Positions 39,061 to 47,149 of a DNA stretch of 64,000 nucleotides are shown one piece after another (the stretch's first letter is position 1; the number at the start of each line of letters is the position of its first letter). The position numbers and the translations under genes are program-made. A model generated the notes under the pieces. It searched no databases, was not told the DNA's origin, and saw only the letters and a list, made by a program, of their open reading frames with translations. Source of the stretch: Spirosoma fluviale (GTDB lineage: Bacteria > Bacteroidota > Bacteroidia > Cytophagales > Spirosomataceae); contig NZ_OCNH01000006.1 of the NCBI RefSeq assembly GCF_900230225.1, positions 311,702 to 375,701 of the forward strand. The letters are read 5' to 3'.

Positions 39061-40089
39061 ATGCGAAACGACTTTTTGAAAGGTTCAGCCGACGGGATGA
39101 CCGCTACCGATAAAGAAATTGAACGGGCGCTTCGGCCCCTTTCGTTCGAAGACTTTACCGGTCAGGCCAAAGCGCTTGAAAATCTGGAGGTCTTTGTTAA
39201 AGCTGCCATGCAGCGAGGGGAAGCCCTGGACCATGTACTGCTTCACGGACCTCCGGGATTAGGTAAGACAACGCTCTCGCACATCATCGCTAATGAGCTG
39301 AATGCGGGTATTAAGATGACCTCTGGCCCGGTACTCGATAAACCCAGCGACCTGGCGGGGCTGCTCACGAACCTACAGCCTAATGATGTTCTGTTCATTG
39401 ACGAAATACACCGGCTTAACCCCATTGTGGAAGAGTATCTGTATTCGGCAATGGAGGATTACAAGATTGATATTATGCTGGACTCCGGTCCTAATGCCCG
39501 AACGGTACAGATCAAACTGAATCCGTTTACGCTCATTGGCGCTACGACCCGTGCGGGTATGCTGACGGCTCCCTTGCGGGCACGATTTGGCATTAGCTCC
39601 CGACTGGAGTACTACGACGCCCAACTGCTCACAACGATTGTGCAGCGATCGGCGGCTATTTTGGGAACACCCATTGACGAAACCGGCGCGTATGAGATTG
39701 CCCGCCGGAGCCGGGGTACACCACGTATTGCCAATAACCTGTTGCGCCGAACCCGGGATTTTGCCCAGGTTAAGGGTAACGGTTATATTAACGTCGATAT
39801 CGCCGAGATTGCGTTAAGTGCTCTCGAAGTCGATCAGAACGGATTAGACGAGATGGATAACCGGATTTTGATGACGATTATCGAAAAATTTAAGGGTGGT
39901 CCGGTTGGTTTATCGACGATTGCAACGGCCTGTGGTGAGGAGTCAGAAACCATTGAAGAGGTGTACGAGCCTTTCCTTATTCAGGAGGGTTTTTTGAAGC
40001 GAACGTCTCGTGGACGGGAAGCTACCGAGCGGGCCTATATCCATCTGGGCATTGTTCCTCCTTATAAAGCTGGTGAGCTTTTTGGATAA
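39061..40089 (+). CDS. ruvB: Holliday junction branch migration helicase RuvB
   Basis: The 342-residue AAA+ ATPase has the RuvB opening ([20 protein letters not shown]), Walker [14 protein letters not shown], Walker [12 protein letters not shown], sensor 1 [19 protein letters not shown], and a C-terminal winged helix with [20 protein letters not shown]. It forms hexamers that drive branch migration with RuvA. RuvA and RuvC genes are not beside it. It ends just before a hairpin terminator and the convergent ArsR gene. Confidence 0.97.
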   Translation: MRNDFLKGSADGMTATDKEIERALRPLSFEDFTGQAKALENLEVFVKAAMQRGEALDHVLLHGPPGLGKTTLSHIIANELNAGIKMTSGPVLDKPSDLAGLLTNLQPNDVLFIDEIHRLNPIVEEYLYSAMEDYKIDIMLDSGPNARTVQIKLNPFTLIGATTRAGMLTAPLRARFGISSRLEYYDAQLLTTIVQRSAAILGTPIDETGAYEIARRSRGTPRIANNLLRRTRDFAQVKGNGYINVDIAEIALSALEVDQNGLDEMDNRILMTIIEKFKGGPVGLSTIATACGEESETIEEVYEPFLIQEGFLKRTSRGREATERAYIHLGIVPPYKAGELFG

Positions 40090-40110
40090 AAAAACACTGA
40101 AGATAGAGAA

Positions 40111-40150
40111 AGCGCCCTAATACAGACTACTAGTCTGATGTTAGGGCGCT
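40111..40150. terminator. Terminator hairpin between ruvB and the ArsR gene
   Basis: AGCGCCCTAA (40111-40120) and TTAGGGCGCT (40141-40150) pair, with an inner near-palindrome CAGACTACTAGTCTG (40123-40137). It lies between convergent genes and is followed by a short T-containing stretch. Confidence 0.8.
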
Positions 40151-40173
40151 TTGTGTTGTCAAAGAGTGCCGAA

Positions 40174-40482
40174 CTAATTCAGAATCTTGCTCTTGTAAAT
40201 GCATTCAATCACATCGGCTACGGCGGTATCGACCAGAAAGTAATAGATATTTTTTCCACTACGTCGAATATCCAGTATCCCTTTGTCGCGCATGTTGATC
40301 AGATGGTGAGAGATAAGAGATTGTTCGGCATTAAGATTTTTGTAAATCGCCGACACATTCAATTCTTTGTTATCGTTCAACATTTGAATGATTCTAATAC
40401 GCAGGGGATGCGCTACTGCTTTAAGAACATAAGCAGCTTTATCAATCCGCTTCTCGTCATCAACTAGTTTATCAGTTGCCAT
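40174..40482 (-). CDS. ArsR-family winged-helix repressor
   Basis: The 102-residue protein is a lone winged helix-turn-helix: KAVAHPLRIRIIQMLNDNKE, NAEQSLISHHLINMRDKGIL and the wing ISRRSGKNIYYFLVD-like region (DIRRSGKNIYYFL). It lacks the CxC metal site seen in ArsR or SmtB, so the signal it senses is unknown. It is convergent with ruvB; the 457-bp gap upstream of it could hold its target promoter. Confidence 0.85.
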   Translation of the reverse strand: MATDKLVDDEKRIDKAAYVLKAVAHPLRIRIIQMLNDNKELNVSAIYKNLNAEQSLISHHLINMRDKGILDIRRSGKNIYYFLVDTAVADVIECIYKSKILN

Positions 40483-40939
40483 AAAAAAGTCTTTAGTCTA
40501 TAAGGTATAGTAATGAAAGGTGTTGCATATTAATCACTAACGCTCTGAAAGTGAGCAGGAATTTATTTAATGGTTGTTTTTAAAATCCTATCATAAGATG
40601 ACCATTTGTTGATTTTCCCGCTTGGTAACTTTTTGGTAAGAAATGAACGTTATATTTTGAGCAATAATACCTAATCTTATAATTATTGGCAAATTGTATC
40701 TTACCATGTCAGGTAATTAAACAGTGTCTGCCAGTATAGAAAGGGTATGTACCAGCTGTTCAATACTGCCCACTTCGTGCAATATAATTGTTATCAATAC
40801 AATTGCGAATTTAGACTCAGCATGGTAATAATTAAGGTACTACCTCCATTACCACAACTGGCAAAAAGTTGTTAATTGTGCAAAAAAAGGTCAGGAATTA
40901 GTTAAAATCCCTGACCCTGTTCAGATAGTGTAATAAAAC
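40483..40939. other. AT-rich gap before ArsR with the der terminator
   Basis: No gene is visible in this 457-bp gap. At 40887-40916 the minus strand has GGTCAGGGATTTT paired with AATTCCTGACC and then a run of T, a terminator for der. The remaining sequence is AT-rich and may carry the promoter of the ArsR gene and its operator. Confidence 0.6.
40887..40916 (-). terminator. Intrinsic terminator of der
   Basis: Reading the minus strand, GGTCAGGGATT, a short AT loop and AATTCCTGACC form a stem with one mismatch, followed by TTTTTT. It lies 24 bases after the der stop codon. Confidence 0.8.
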
Positions 40940-42247
40940 TTATTTCTGTCTGAAAAACACTGTAATGGGAACGCCCGTAAAGTCGAAGTGGTCACGGAGC
41001 CGGTTTTCCAGAAAGCGCTGGTACGACTCCTGAACATACTGGGGCAGGTTACAGAAGAAGATAAACGTAGGCGATGGTGTTGGCACCTGAACCATGTATT
41101 TTATCTTCACGAATTTCCCTTTAAGTGATGGTGGCGGGTACTTTTCAATTTCTGCCTGCATCGCTTCGTTTAGTTTCGACGTTGCAATTTTCTTGGTCTT
41201 GTTTTCATAGACTTCCATCGCCTTCTCCATAACCTGGAAGATGCGTTGTTTTTCGTGAACCGACGCGAAAATGATGGGTACATAGTCAATGGGCATCATC
41301 CGCTGAATCATCTCTTTGCGCAACACATCAGCCGTGCGGTGGTCTTTCTCAACGGCGTCCCACTTATTCACCATGATCACCACGCCTTTTTTGGCTTTGA
41401 TGGCCTGACCAATAATATTCAGGTCCTGCGCTTCCAGCCCGCGGGTAGCGTCCAGCATGATAATACAAACGTCGGAGTCCTCCATCGCCTTGATCGAACG
41501 CAGCACCGAGTAAAACTCAATGTTGGAGTCGACCCGGGCTTTGCGCCGGATACCCGCTGTATCGGTCAGGATAAAATCTTTCCCGTAAGCTTTATAGCGC
41601 GTGTTGATGGCATCGCGGGTGGTACCGGCAATGTCCGTAACAATGCTACGCTCCTGGCCCGTGAGGACATTCAGGAACGATGATTTACCTACGTTCGGCC
41701 GTCCCAGAATAGCGATTCGGGGAATACCCGCGTCGGGATCTTCGATACCCGGTGTCTGGAAGTGCTTCACCACTTCGTCCAGCAGATCGCCGGTACCGGT
41801 ACCCGTCTGCGACGAGATCGGGTAAGGGTCGCCCAGACCAAGTGCGTAGAATTCGGCGGCTGTGTGCGCCCGTTCGGCCGTTTCAGCTTTGTTCGCCACC
41901 ACATAAACCGGCTTTTTCGACCGGCGGAGTACGTCGGCGAAGTCCTGGTCCAGCCCGGTAATGCCCGTTTGAGTGTCAACGACGAACAGCAGCAGGGTTG
42001 ACTCCTGAATAGCCATTTCGACCTGCTCACGAATAGACTCTTCGAATACATCCTCCGAACCCACTACATAACCACCCGTGTCGATGACGGTAAAATATTT
42101 ATCGTTCCACTCGGCGGTGCCGTAATGGCGGTCGCGTGTAACACCACTTTCATTATCCATGATGGCCTGGCGCTGTTCCGTCAAGCGGTTAAACAGCGTG
42201 GACTTGCCCACATTTGGGCGGCCAACGATTGCAACTATGTTTGCCAT
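40940..42247 (-). CDS. der: Ribosome biogenesis GTPase Der
   Basis: The start at 42247 (MANIVAIVGRPNVGKSTLFN) is the family N-terminus; the frame extends upstream into a repeat element. The 435-residue protein has two tandem GTPase domains, each with a P-loop (GRPNVGKST and GRPNVGKSS), a DTAG/DTGG switch and NKAE or NKWD specificity motifs, and then a KH-like C-terminal domain. Der is essential for 50S assembly. It is followed upstream in the minus direction by era, separated by two repeat elements. Confidence 0.97.
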   Translation of the reverse strand: MANIVAIVGRPNVGKSTLFNRLTEQRQAIMDNESGVTRDRHYGTAEWNDKYFTVIDTGGYVVGSEDVFEESIREQVEMAIQESTLLLFVVDTQTGITGLDQDFADVLRRSKKPVYVVANKAETAERAHTAAEFYALGLGDPYPISSQTGTGTGDLLDEVVKHFQTPGIEDPDAGIPRIAILGRPNVGKSSFLNVLTGQERSIVTDIAGTTRDAINTRYKAYGKDFILTDTAGIRRKARVDSNIEFYSVLRSIKAMEDSDVCIIMLDATRGLEAQDLNIIGQAIKAKKGVVIMVNKWDAVEKDHRTADVLRKEMIQRMMPIDYVPIIFASVHEKQRIFQVMEKAMEVYENKTKKIATSKLNEAMQAEIEKYPPPSLKGKFVKIKYMVQVPTPSPTFIFFCNLPQYVQESYQRFLENRLRDHFDFTGVPITVFFRQK

Positions 42248-42255
42248 TTTTTTAG

Positions 42256-42350
42256 AAGGAGTGAGGAGTGAGGAGCGAGGAGTGAGGAGTTGCTGACGCA
42301 AGTTATGCCAATGGGCATTTCCTTACTTCGCGCTTCTGGCTTCTACTTAT
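42256..42350. repeat. Heptamer-array element A upstream of der (GAGGAGT family)
   Basis: Heptamers of the type GGAGTGA, GGAGCGA and GGAGTGA run from 42259 to about 42290, followed by a core containing GCTGACGCA, and then a degenerate partner arm rich in CTTC and CTTCTGG (to about 42350). It stands between era and der, directly upstream of the der start codon. Confidence 0.75.
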
Positions 42351-42351
42351 T

Positions 42352-42440
42352 TAAGGAGCGAGGAGTTAGGAATGGGAAGTGAGGAGGGCTGACGCACGCT
42401 GTGCCGCCGGATGGCTCCTCACTACTCGCTCCTAACTCCT
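42352..42440. repeat. Heptamer-array element B between era and der
   Basis: The left arm (AAGGAGC, GAGGAGT, TAGGAAT, GGGAAGT, GAGGAGG) and right arm (CTCCTCA, CTACTCG, CTCCTAA, CTCCTAC) are inverted. The core GCTGACGCACGCTGTGCCGC, continuing into CGGATGGC, is nearly identical to that of the element at 53939-54056. Confidence 0.85.
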
Positions 42441-42446
42441 ACATAC

Positions 42447-43367
42447 TTATTCATCATATCCGAGCCGCTTGAGCATGCGCTCTTTTTGCCGCCAGTCGGG
42501 TTCTACTTTAACGAACTGTTCCAGATATACTTTCTTGCCGAAGAAACGTTCGAGTTCTTCACGAGCCATGATACCCGTTTTCTTAATCATTCTACCGCCT
42601 TCGCCGAGCAGGATCGCCCGTTGAGTGGCCCGCTCCACCAAAATCTCAGCCTGAATGACGATGATGTCGTCTTTCTCTTTGAAGCCTGTTACTACCACTT
42701 CGCTGCTGTAGGGAACTTCTTTCTTGTAATTCAGAAAGATTTTTTCCCGAATTATTTCCGACGCAAAGAAACGCTCGGGTTTGTCGGTCAGTTCACTCTT
42801 AGGAAAATAGGGTGGGTGTTGCGGTAGGCGGCTGATTATGCCTTCAAAAACGCGATCGACGTTGAAATCGTTAAGGGCCGAAATAGGGATTATTTCCGTA
42901 GCCTTAAATCGTTCTTCCCAGTATGCAATTTTCTCGATTACCTGGTCTTGCGTGGCCTGATCTACCTTATTGATCAGCAAGAGAACCGGCACTTCGGATT
43001 TTTGTAATCGCTCGATCACATCGTTTTCGTCGTGCTGCTCAAAAATGTCGGTTACGAACAGCACCACGTCGGCATCTTCAATAGAACCACGCACGAAGCT
43101 CATCATGGACTCATGAAGCTTGTAGAGCGGCTTGATAATGCCGGGGGTATCGGAGTAAACGAGCTGGAATTCTGTGCCCTCGTGGGTTCCGTTAAGGATA
43201 CCCATAATGCGGTGGCGGGTGGTCTGCGCTTTAGCGGTAATAATGGATAACCGCTCGCCGACGAGTTGATTCATCAGGGTGGATTTGCCGACGTTTGGCT
43301 TTCCAACGATACTGACGAACCCAGCCTTATGATCGGCCGGGAAATTTTCTATAGTTTCCGTATTCAT
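42447..43367 (-). CDS. era: GTPase Era
   Basis: The 306-residue protein begins with a P-loop GKPNVGKSTLMNQLVG, switch sequence KAQTTRHRIMG, DTPGIIK and NKVD, then a C-terminal KH domain (ERATQRAILLGEGGRMIKKT). Era binds 16S rRNA and couples 30S maturation to cell growth. It lies on the same strand as der, with two repeat elements in the gap, so the two GTPase genes are probably transcribed together. Confidence 0.97.
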   Translation of the reverse strand: MNTETIENFPADHKAGFVSIVGKPNVGKSTLMNQLVGERLSIITAKAQTTRHRIMGILNGTHEGTEFQLVYSDTPGIIKPLYKLHESMMSFVRGSIEDADVVLFVTDIFEQHDENDVIERLQKSEVPVLLLINKVDQATQDQVIEKIAYWEERFKATEIIPISALNDFNVDRVFEGIISRLPQHPPYFPKSELTDKPERFFASEIIREKIFLNYKKEVPYSSEVVVTGFKEKDDIIVIQAEILVERATQRAILLGEGGRMIKKTGIMAREELERFFGKKVYLEQFVKVEPDWRQKERMLKRLGYDE

Positions 43368-43469
43368 TCGTAGGTGATCCCGCTGGCTGATTACCAGCGG
43401 CTTTAGACAACAACTCTCTCCCGGCAGAAAACGTTTCGACAGGGGTTAAAACTTTTTTTACAAAGATAA

Positions 43470-43499
43470 TTGTATTTCTAGAAAGTCGTCGTACATTTG
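43470..43499 (+). promoter_or_regulatory. Bacteroidota promoter of the intron-split tRNA
   Basis: TTG at 43470-43472, a 19-base spacer and TACATTTG at 43492-43499 match both Bacteroidota promoter elements. The tRNA begins 13 bases after the -7 box, a normal distance for a start of transcription just before a tRNA gene. Confidence 0.85.
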
Positions 43500-43511
43500 C
43501 AGTCCCAACAG

Positions 43512-43891
43512 CGCGGGATGGAGCAGTTGGTAGCTCGTTGGGCTCAAGTTTACCGGTAAGACGGTAATGGCAATGTCAACATTAGTTTAATTAGGAAGCA
43601 CGTTTCTAATTAGCGAATTGAAAGATTCAAATGATTGACTTGATGGGCGGTACCGGGGGAAACGCCGGTATGTTAACTTGCCAAATTCGGGGAAGCCGGT
43701 AGTGCGGTAATCCCGAGCCAAGCCCGAAGGAAACTTCGGGAAGGTGTAGAGACTGAATGGTAGGCACCCTAACGCATCATGGCGAGGGCGAAGAGACAGT
43801 CCAGACTACAAATTCTGCCAACGCAGGAGCAACGAAAGTTGTAGTAGTAAGCATAACCCAAAGGTCGCTGGTTCGAGTCCAGCTCCCGCTA
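43512..43891 (+). tRNA. tRNA-fMet (CAT), split by a group I intron
   Basis: The 5' exon (43512-43544, bases 1-33) and 3' exon (43852-43891, bases 34-73) join to a 73-nt initiator tRNA. It has acceptor CGCGGGA/TCCCGCT, D-arm GAGCAGTTGGTAGCTC, anticodon stem TTGGG/CCCAA with loop CTCATAA, and T-arm CTGGTTCGAGTCCAG. The anticodon is CAT. Initiator features are the G-C base pairs of the anticodon stem and a mismatch at 1-72 (C-T). CCA is not encoded. The intron falls between U33 and C34. A Bacteroidota promoter and an intrinsic terminator flank the gene, so it looks functional if the intron splices. Confidence 0.9.
43545..43851 (+). ncRNA. Group I self-splicing intron in the tRNA-fMet anticodon loop
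   Basis: The 307-nt insert follows the group I rule: U before the 5' splice site and G (43851) as last base. The core elements read in order: P/Q region CGGTAATCCCGAGCCAAGCC, with TTCGGGG upstream pairing as P4; R region GGTGTAGAGACTGAATGG; S region GAAGAGACAGTCC, which pairs with GACT to form P7. A hairpin CCCGAAG-GAAA-CTTCGGG (about 43723-43740) has a GNRA loop. A P9-like stem CTACAA/TTGTAG (43806-43844) precedes the 3' end. A tentative P1 pairs the 5' exon with GGTAAGACG (43555-43563), placing U33 opposite G, but it contains two mismatches. No reading frame lies inside. The subgroup is probably the bacterial tRNA type (IC3), by resemblance. Confidence 0.88.
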
Positions 43892-43897
43892 CTAAGT

Positions 43898-43926
43898 AAA
43901 AGCCACTGAAATTCAGTGGCTTTTTT
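43898..43926 (+). terminator. Intrinsic terminator after tRNA-fMet
   Basis: AAAAGCCACTGAA and TTCAGTGGCTTTTTT form a tight stem with a very short loop and a T-run, seven bases past the tRNA 3' end. It separates the tRNA transcript from the nuclease gene. Confidence 0.9.
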
Positions 43927-43957
43927 GCGTTTAAGCCTTTTTTGTTAGTTTTCAACT

Positions 43958-44434
43958 ATGATAACGAAGCAAAAAGGAGACATTGCTGAGCAAGCTGTCA
44001 TTTTACAGGCTCTGCGCTTGGGCTGGGGTGTTTGCAAACCCGTTGGCGACAGGCTACCTTATGATTTAGTGTTTGATATAGATGGGTGTTTATTGAAAAT
44101 CCAGGTTAAAAGTGCCTGGTTTGATGATAGCCGAGGAAACTATGTCGTTGATAATCGACGCACCAAAACGAATAGACGTGCGATGGTGCGGGAAAATTAC
44201 TGCCTGACCGACTTCGATTTTGCGATTATTTATCTTGATACGTTGCACGTCTTTTACATAATGCCCGTTGCTGATTTTATTGGGTATGGCTCCGAAATTC
44301 ACCTTGTAGAAGCCGATAAGCGGCAACGTAAACCCAAATCCGCATCTTTTCGGGAAGCCTGGCAACTTTTACAGACGGCATTAGTGGCCGGAACATTACC
44401 TGATCAACGCAGTCCGACTCCGTCAATCCTGTAA
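43958..44434 (+). CDS. PD-(D/E)XK nuclease of the I-Ssp6803I homing-endonuclease type
   Basis: The 158-residue protein begins MITKQKGDIAEQAVILQALR and contains GDRLPYDLVFDIDG followed by LLKIQVKSAWFD. Glu11, Asp36, Gln49 and Lys51 form a PD-(D/E)XK active site, at the same residue numbers that I recall for I-Ssp6803I, the homing endonuclease of the Synechocystis tRNA-fMet intron. The rest (YVVDNRRTKTNRRAMVRENY, FDFAIIYLDTLHVFYIMPV) fits the same family. It lies outside the intron, 66 bases past the tRNA 3' end, behind the terminator. That is unusual. It would cut intronless tRNA-fMet genes and promote intron spread; this is inference. It is convergent with mreB. Confidence 0.85.
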   Translation: MITKQKGDIAEQAVILQALRLGWGVCKPVGDRLPYDLVFDIDGCLLKIQVKSAWFDDSRGNYVVDNRRTKTNRRAMVRENYCLTDFDFAIIYLDTLHVFYIMPVADFIGYGSEIHLVEADKRQRKPKSASFREAWQLLQTALVAGTLPDQRSPTPSIL

Positions 44435-44465
44435 ACCACAGTACGATGTTCATGCCCAACCAACC

Positions 44466-45491
44466 TTAACGAATAAGGATGGACTGGTACATTTCCAGGT
44501 TCTTGATGATTACCCCCGTTCCTTTTACGACCGCTTTGAGGGGATCGTCGGCGATGTGAATCGGAAGCTTGGTCTTGGCCCGTAAACGTTGGTCGAGGCC
44601 GTGCAGCATAGCCCCACCGCCGGTCAGATGAATGCCATTGGTGTAAATGTCGGCCGATACCTCGGGGGGGGCCATTTCCAGCGCTTTCAGGGTCGCTTCT
44701 TCAATCTTAGCAATGGATTTGTCGAGGCAGTACGCAATTTCACTGTACGTTACTTTAATCTCTTTGGGAATACCCGTCATCAAATCGCGTCCCCGAATCT
44801 CGTAATCCGCCGGTGGGTTCGCTAGTTCGGAAAGGGCAGAGCCTACCGACATTTTAATCTGCTCGGCCGACCGCTCGCCAATGAGCAGATTGTGTTCCCG
44901 ACGCATGTAATCGACAATATCGCGGGTGAAAACATCCCCCGCAATCCGGATGGATTGTTCGCAGATAATTCCCGACAGAGCAATGACCGCAATCTCGGTT
45001 GTGCCTCCACCAATGTCGACGATCATGGTTCCATTAGGTTGCGTAATGTCGATACCGATGCCAATGGCAGCCGCAATGGGTTCATATACCATATAGACCT
45101 CCTTGGCCCCGGCATGTTCGCAGGAGTCCTTCACGGCCCGTTTTTCGACTTCCGTGATACCCGATGGAATGCTCACCACCATCCGATGCGACGGTAAGAA
45201 AAGCCGGTTGCCTGGTTTGAGCAGTTTCACCAGTCCCCGAATCATCAACTCGGCAGCGGTGAAGTCGGCAATCACCCCGTCTTTCAACGGACGAATGGTT
45301 TTGATGCTGTCATTGGTCTTGCCGTGCATTTGCATGGCTTTATGCCCAATGGCCAGAACCTTGCCGCTAACTTTATCTATTGCAATGATGGATGGTTCAT
45401 CGACCACTATCTCATCGTTCAAAATAATCAGGGTATTGGCCGTGCCCAGGTCAATGGCAATATCACTGGTTAACAAATTAAAAAATGCCAT
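44466..45491 (-). CDS. mreB: Rod shape-determining protein MreB
   Basis: The 341-residue actin-like protein begins MAFFNLLTSDIAIDLGTANT and carries the phosphate-binding loops DLGTANTLII and MIVDIGGGTTEIAVIALSG, and adenosine-binding GGGAMLHGLDQRL. It polymerises under the inner membrane to guide cell-wall synthesis. The neighbouring mreC, mreD or rodA genes are not in the window. The 64-base gap upstream gives little room for a separate promoter with the next minus-strand gene. Confidence 0.97.
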   Translation of the reverse strand: MAFFNLLTSDIAIDLGTANTLIILNDEIVVDEPSIIAIDKVSGKVLAIGHKAMQMHGKTNDSIKTIRPLKDGVIADFTAAELMIRGLVKLLKPGNRLFLPSHRMVVSIPSGITEVEKRAVKDSCEHAGAKEVYMVYEPIAAAIGIGIDITQPNGTMIVDIGGGTTEIAVIALSGIICEQSIRIAGDVFTRDIVDYMRREHNLLIGERSAEQIKMSVGSALSELANPPADYEIRGRDLMTGIPKEIKVTYSEIAYCLDKSIAKIEEATLKALEMAPPEVSADIYTNGIHLTGGGAMLHGLDQRLRAKTKLPIHIADDPLKAVVKGTGVIIKNLEMYQSILIR

Positions 45492-45555
45492 AAATGGGTA
45501 GTACCAAAATAAGGATGAACTATAGACGCTGTAGAATATTTCTTCAGGTTTATGG

Positions 45556-45834
45556 TCAATAGCGGGGTATCGTTCCCGTTAGCGGACTGGGATTATCCGG
45601 CTTTTGGGCCAGCGCAGGTGCGCTTAAGCTGGTTAGTAGATGAAAGTCTGTTTCAACAACAGGAGTACCCACGGGCGTTCTGGATGCCTGACTGAGCAGC
45701 GTCCGTCCGGCAATGGTGTTTGGCAGTAAAAGAGGGCCATAACTGCGTATAACACCGTCTACTGTGCAGGGTCCATATACCTGGTGCTGAACCTGCTGGC
45801 CCTGTTCGAGTTGATAGATTTGCTTGAAATTCAT
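45556..45834 (-). CDS. Small hypothetical protein
   Basis: The 92-residue frame begins MNFKQIYQLEQGQQVQHQVY and contains a Pro/Ser-rich C-terminal half. There is no signal peptide or recognised motif. It lies upstream of mreB on the same strand. The composition is coding-like, but I do not recognise the family. Confidence 0.5.
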   Translation of the reverse strand: MNFKQIYQLEQGQQVQHQVYGPCTVDGVIRSYGPLLLPNTIAGRTLLSQASRTPVGTPVVETDFHLLTSLSAPALAQKPDNPSPLTGTIPRY

Positions 45835-46245
45835 TTAGTTATGCCGTGAAGCCATTTATGGTTAACAACGGTATTGTGTTAGCATACGTTCATCGGTATA
45901 GGCGTGGTTGTATGCCGAAAGGGAATTGATGGCCTGCCGGGAGAAAGTAATTCACTTATTTTAAATCGTTTTCTCTCTGGTAGTGTTCACTTATCAACAA
46001 ACATATGTAACAGCGTTAAGCCGATCGATCCATCAACTAGTAGTGATGAAGTTGTTGGGCTATTTATGGAATAACTTCCTTCTCCGCGAATCAGGAATCC
46101 CTGCCTTACCTGATACTACTTAGTTGGACCTCACTGATAATTGACTGATGGGCAATGTGTACCCTTGTGGGTTGAGGTTAGCTCTTACCGGAGCACCTCT
46201 CTGTGTCTACTTCTATTGATCACCGACTAGTAAACAGATTCAATT
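45835..46245. other. Non-coding gap upstream of the small basic protein
   Basis: No gene or strong hairpin is visible in these 411 bases. They probably hold divergent promoters for the 92-residue minus-strand gene and the plus-strand small basic protein. Confidence 0.4.
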
Positions 46246-46398
46246 ATGGCCAACCATCAGAAAGATATTAAAAAAGTAGCGACCAAAGCGCCTAAGAAAC
46301 AAGGTGCAGTTAAATTACCTAAGTACGCTCAGCGCGAAGCGGCCATTACCACTGGACTTGTGCCACCCTCGGGTAAGGCCGCCACAAAGGGTAAATAA
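46246..46398 (+). CDS. Small basic 50-residue protein
   Basis: An ATG at 46246 opens a 50-codon frame, MANHQKDIKKVATKAPKKQG and onward, ending in a Lys-rich AATKGK at a TAA at 46396. It has 12 Lys residues and no Cys or membrane segment, the look of a nucleic-acid-binding or ribosome-associated small protein. The next gene starts 38 bases later on the same strand. Function is unknown. Confidence 0.6.
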   Translation: MANHQKDIKKVATKAPKKQGAVKLPKYAQREAAITTGLVPPSGKAATKGK

Positions 46399-46435
46399 AG
46401 CTCGACGCCAGTTCATTATTTTTAACAATATTGAT

Positions 46436-46909
46436 ATGTTATACTCTGATAATCAAGTTGAACAACGCTTTAGCCGGATTCATCAATTGCTGGATTCGCC
46501 CGAGTTCAAACACGATGCGGATGGAGTAAATCCATGGCAACCGAAATTTGCTGAATTAATCATTCTGGTAGATTACATACTGCTACGAGCGCAGCATGAA
46601 GGCAAGCGAATCGACTTTTACGAAGGTGTGGGTGTTCACGGTAAAATTCAGGATATTACCTCGCTGGTGAGCTGGCTGCGTGCAGGTTTACCAAACATCA
46701 GCGTGAATCCACAGGTGTACGCTACTAATCCCCGTTTCAATTGGTACTTCAATCGAGGAACGGGCTATTTCGCTAACGGCGTATTCTTTACTACTGAATT
46801 TGAGGGTGATCTCGCCTTTTTCCTGGATGACCAACGCATCTATTTAAATCGGCAAATTCGGCGGGCAATTGCGGAAGCCGAATTGGCTTTGCAAGGGACG
46901 TCAAACTAG
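46436..46909 (+). CDS. Hypothetical cytoplasmic protein
   Basis: The start at 46436 (MLYSDNQVEQRFSRIHQLLD) is preferred because the longer frame from 46304 runs through the small basic gene in another frame. The 157-residue product has no signal peptide. Features include WQPKFAELIILVDYILLRAQ and a Gly/aromatic-rich middle (YFNRGTGYFANGVFFTTEFE). It follows the 50-residue protein closely and ends before a strong terminator. I do not recognise the family. Confidence 0.7.
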   Translation: MLYSDNQVEQRFSRIHQLLDSPEFKHDADGVNPWQPKFAELIILVDYILLRAQHEGKRIDFYEGVGVHGKIQDITSLVSWLRAGLPNISVNPQVYATNPRFNWYFNRGTGYFANGVFFTTEFEGDLAFFLDDQRIYLNRQIRRAIAEAELALQGTSN

Positions 46910-46991
46910 TTGTCCTGTTTATACCCAGTGCGCTTATCATCCAACGCTACCCTTCAGGAAAACCCTGAAGGATGGTGATCTAAACAATCAC

Positions 46992-47052
46992 TCCACAATA
47001 AAACACCGTACTCTTCTTGCCATAGCAAAAGAGTACGGTGTTTTGTTGTGGA
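46992..47052 (+). terminator. Long inverted repeat, terminator after the 157-residue protein
   Basis: AAAACACCGTACTCTT (47000-47015) and AAGAGTACGGTGTTTT (47029-47044) pair perfectly, extended by TCCACAA (46992-46998) and TTGTGGA (47046-47052), around a 13-base loop. The T-rich right edge fits termination. Confidence 0.8.
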
Positions 47053-47149
47053 ATTTTATCCGTTGCGTATATACTCTCCGGAAGTCGATCCATTCCTTGT
47101 ATATTACAAGTCTCACTCAGTTTATGACCCTACCGTTACTGCCTCTTAT

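Noticed and set aside
42248-42301. Upstream extension of der into the heptamer array
   Set aside because: The added residues are translated repeats, and the P-loop N-terminus at 42247 is the normal family start.
43545-43851. Intron-encoded endonuclease inside the tRNA insert
   Set aside because: No open frame of useful length occurs in the 307 bases; the nuclease is downstream.
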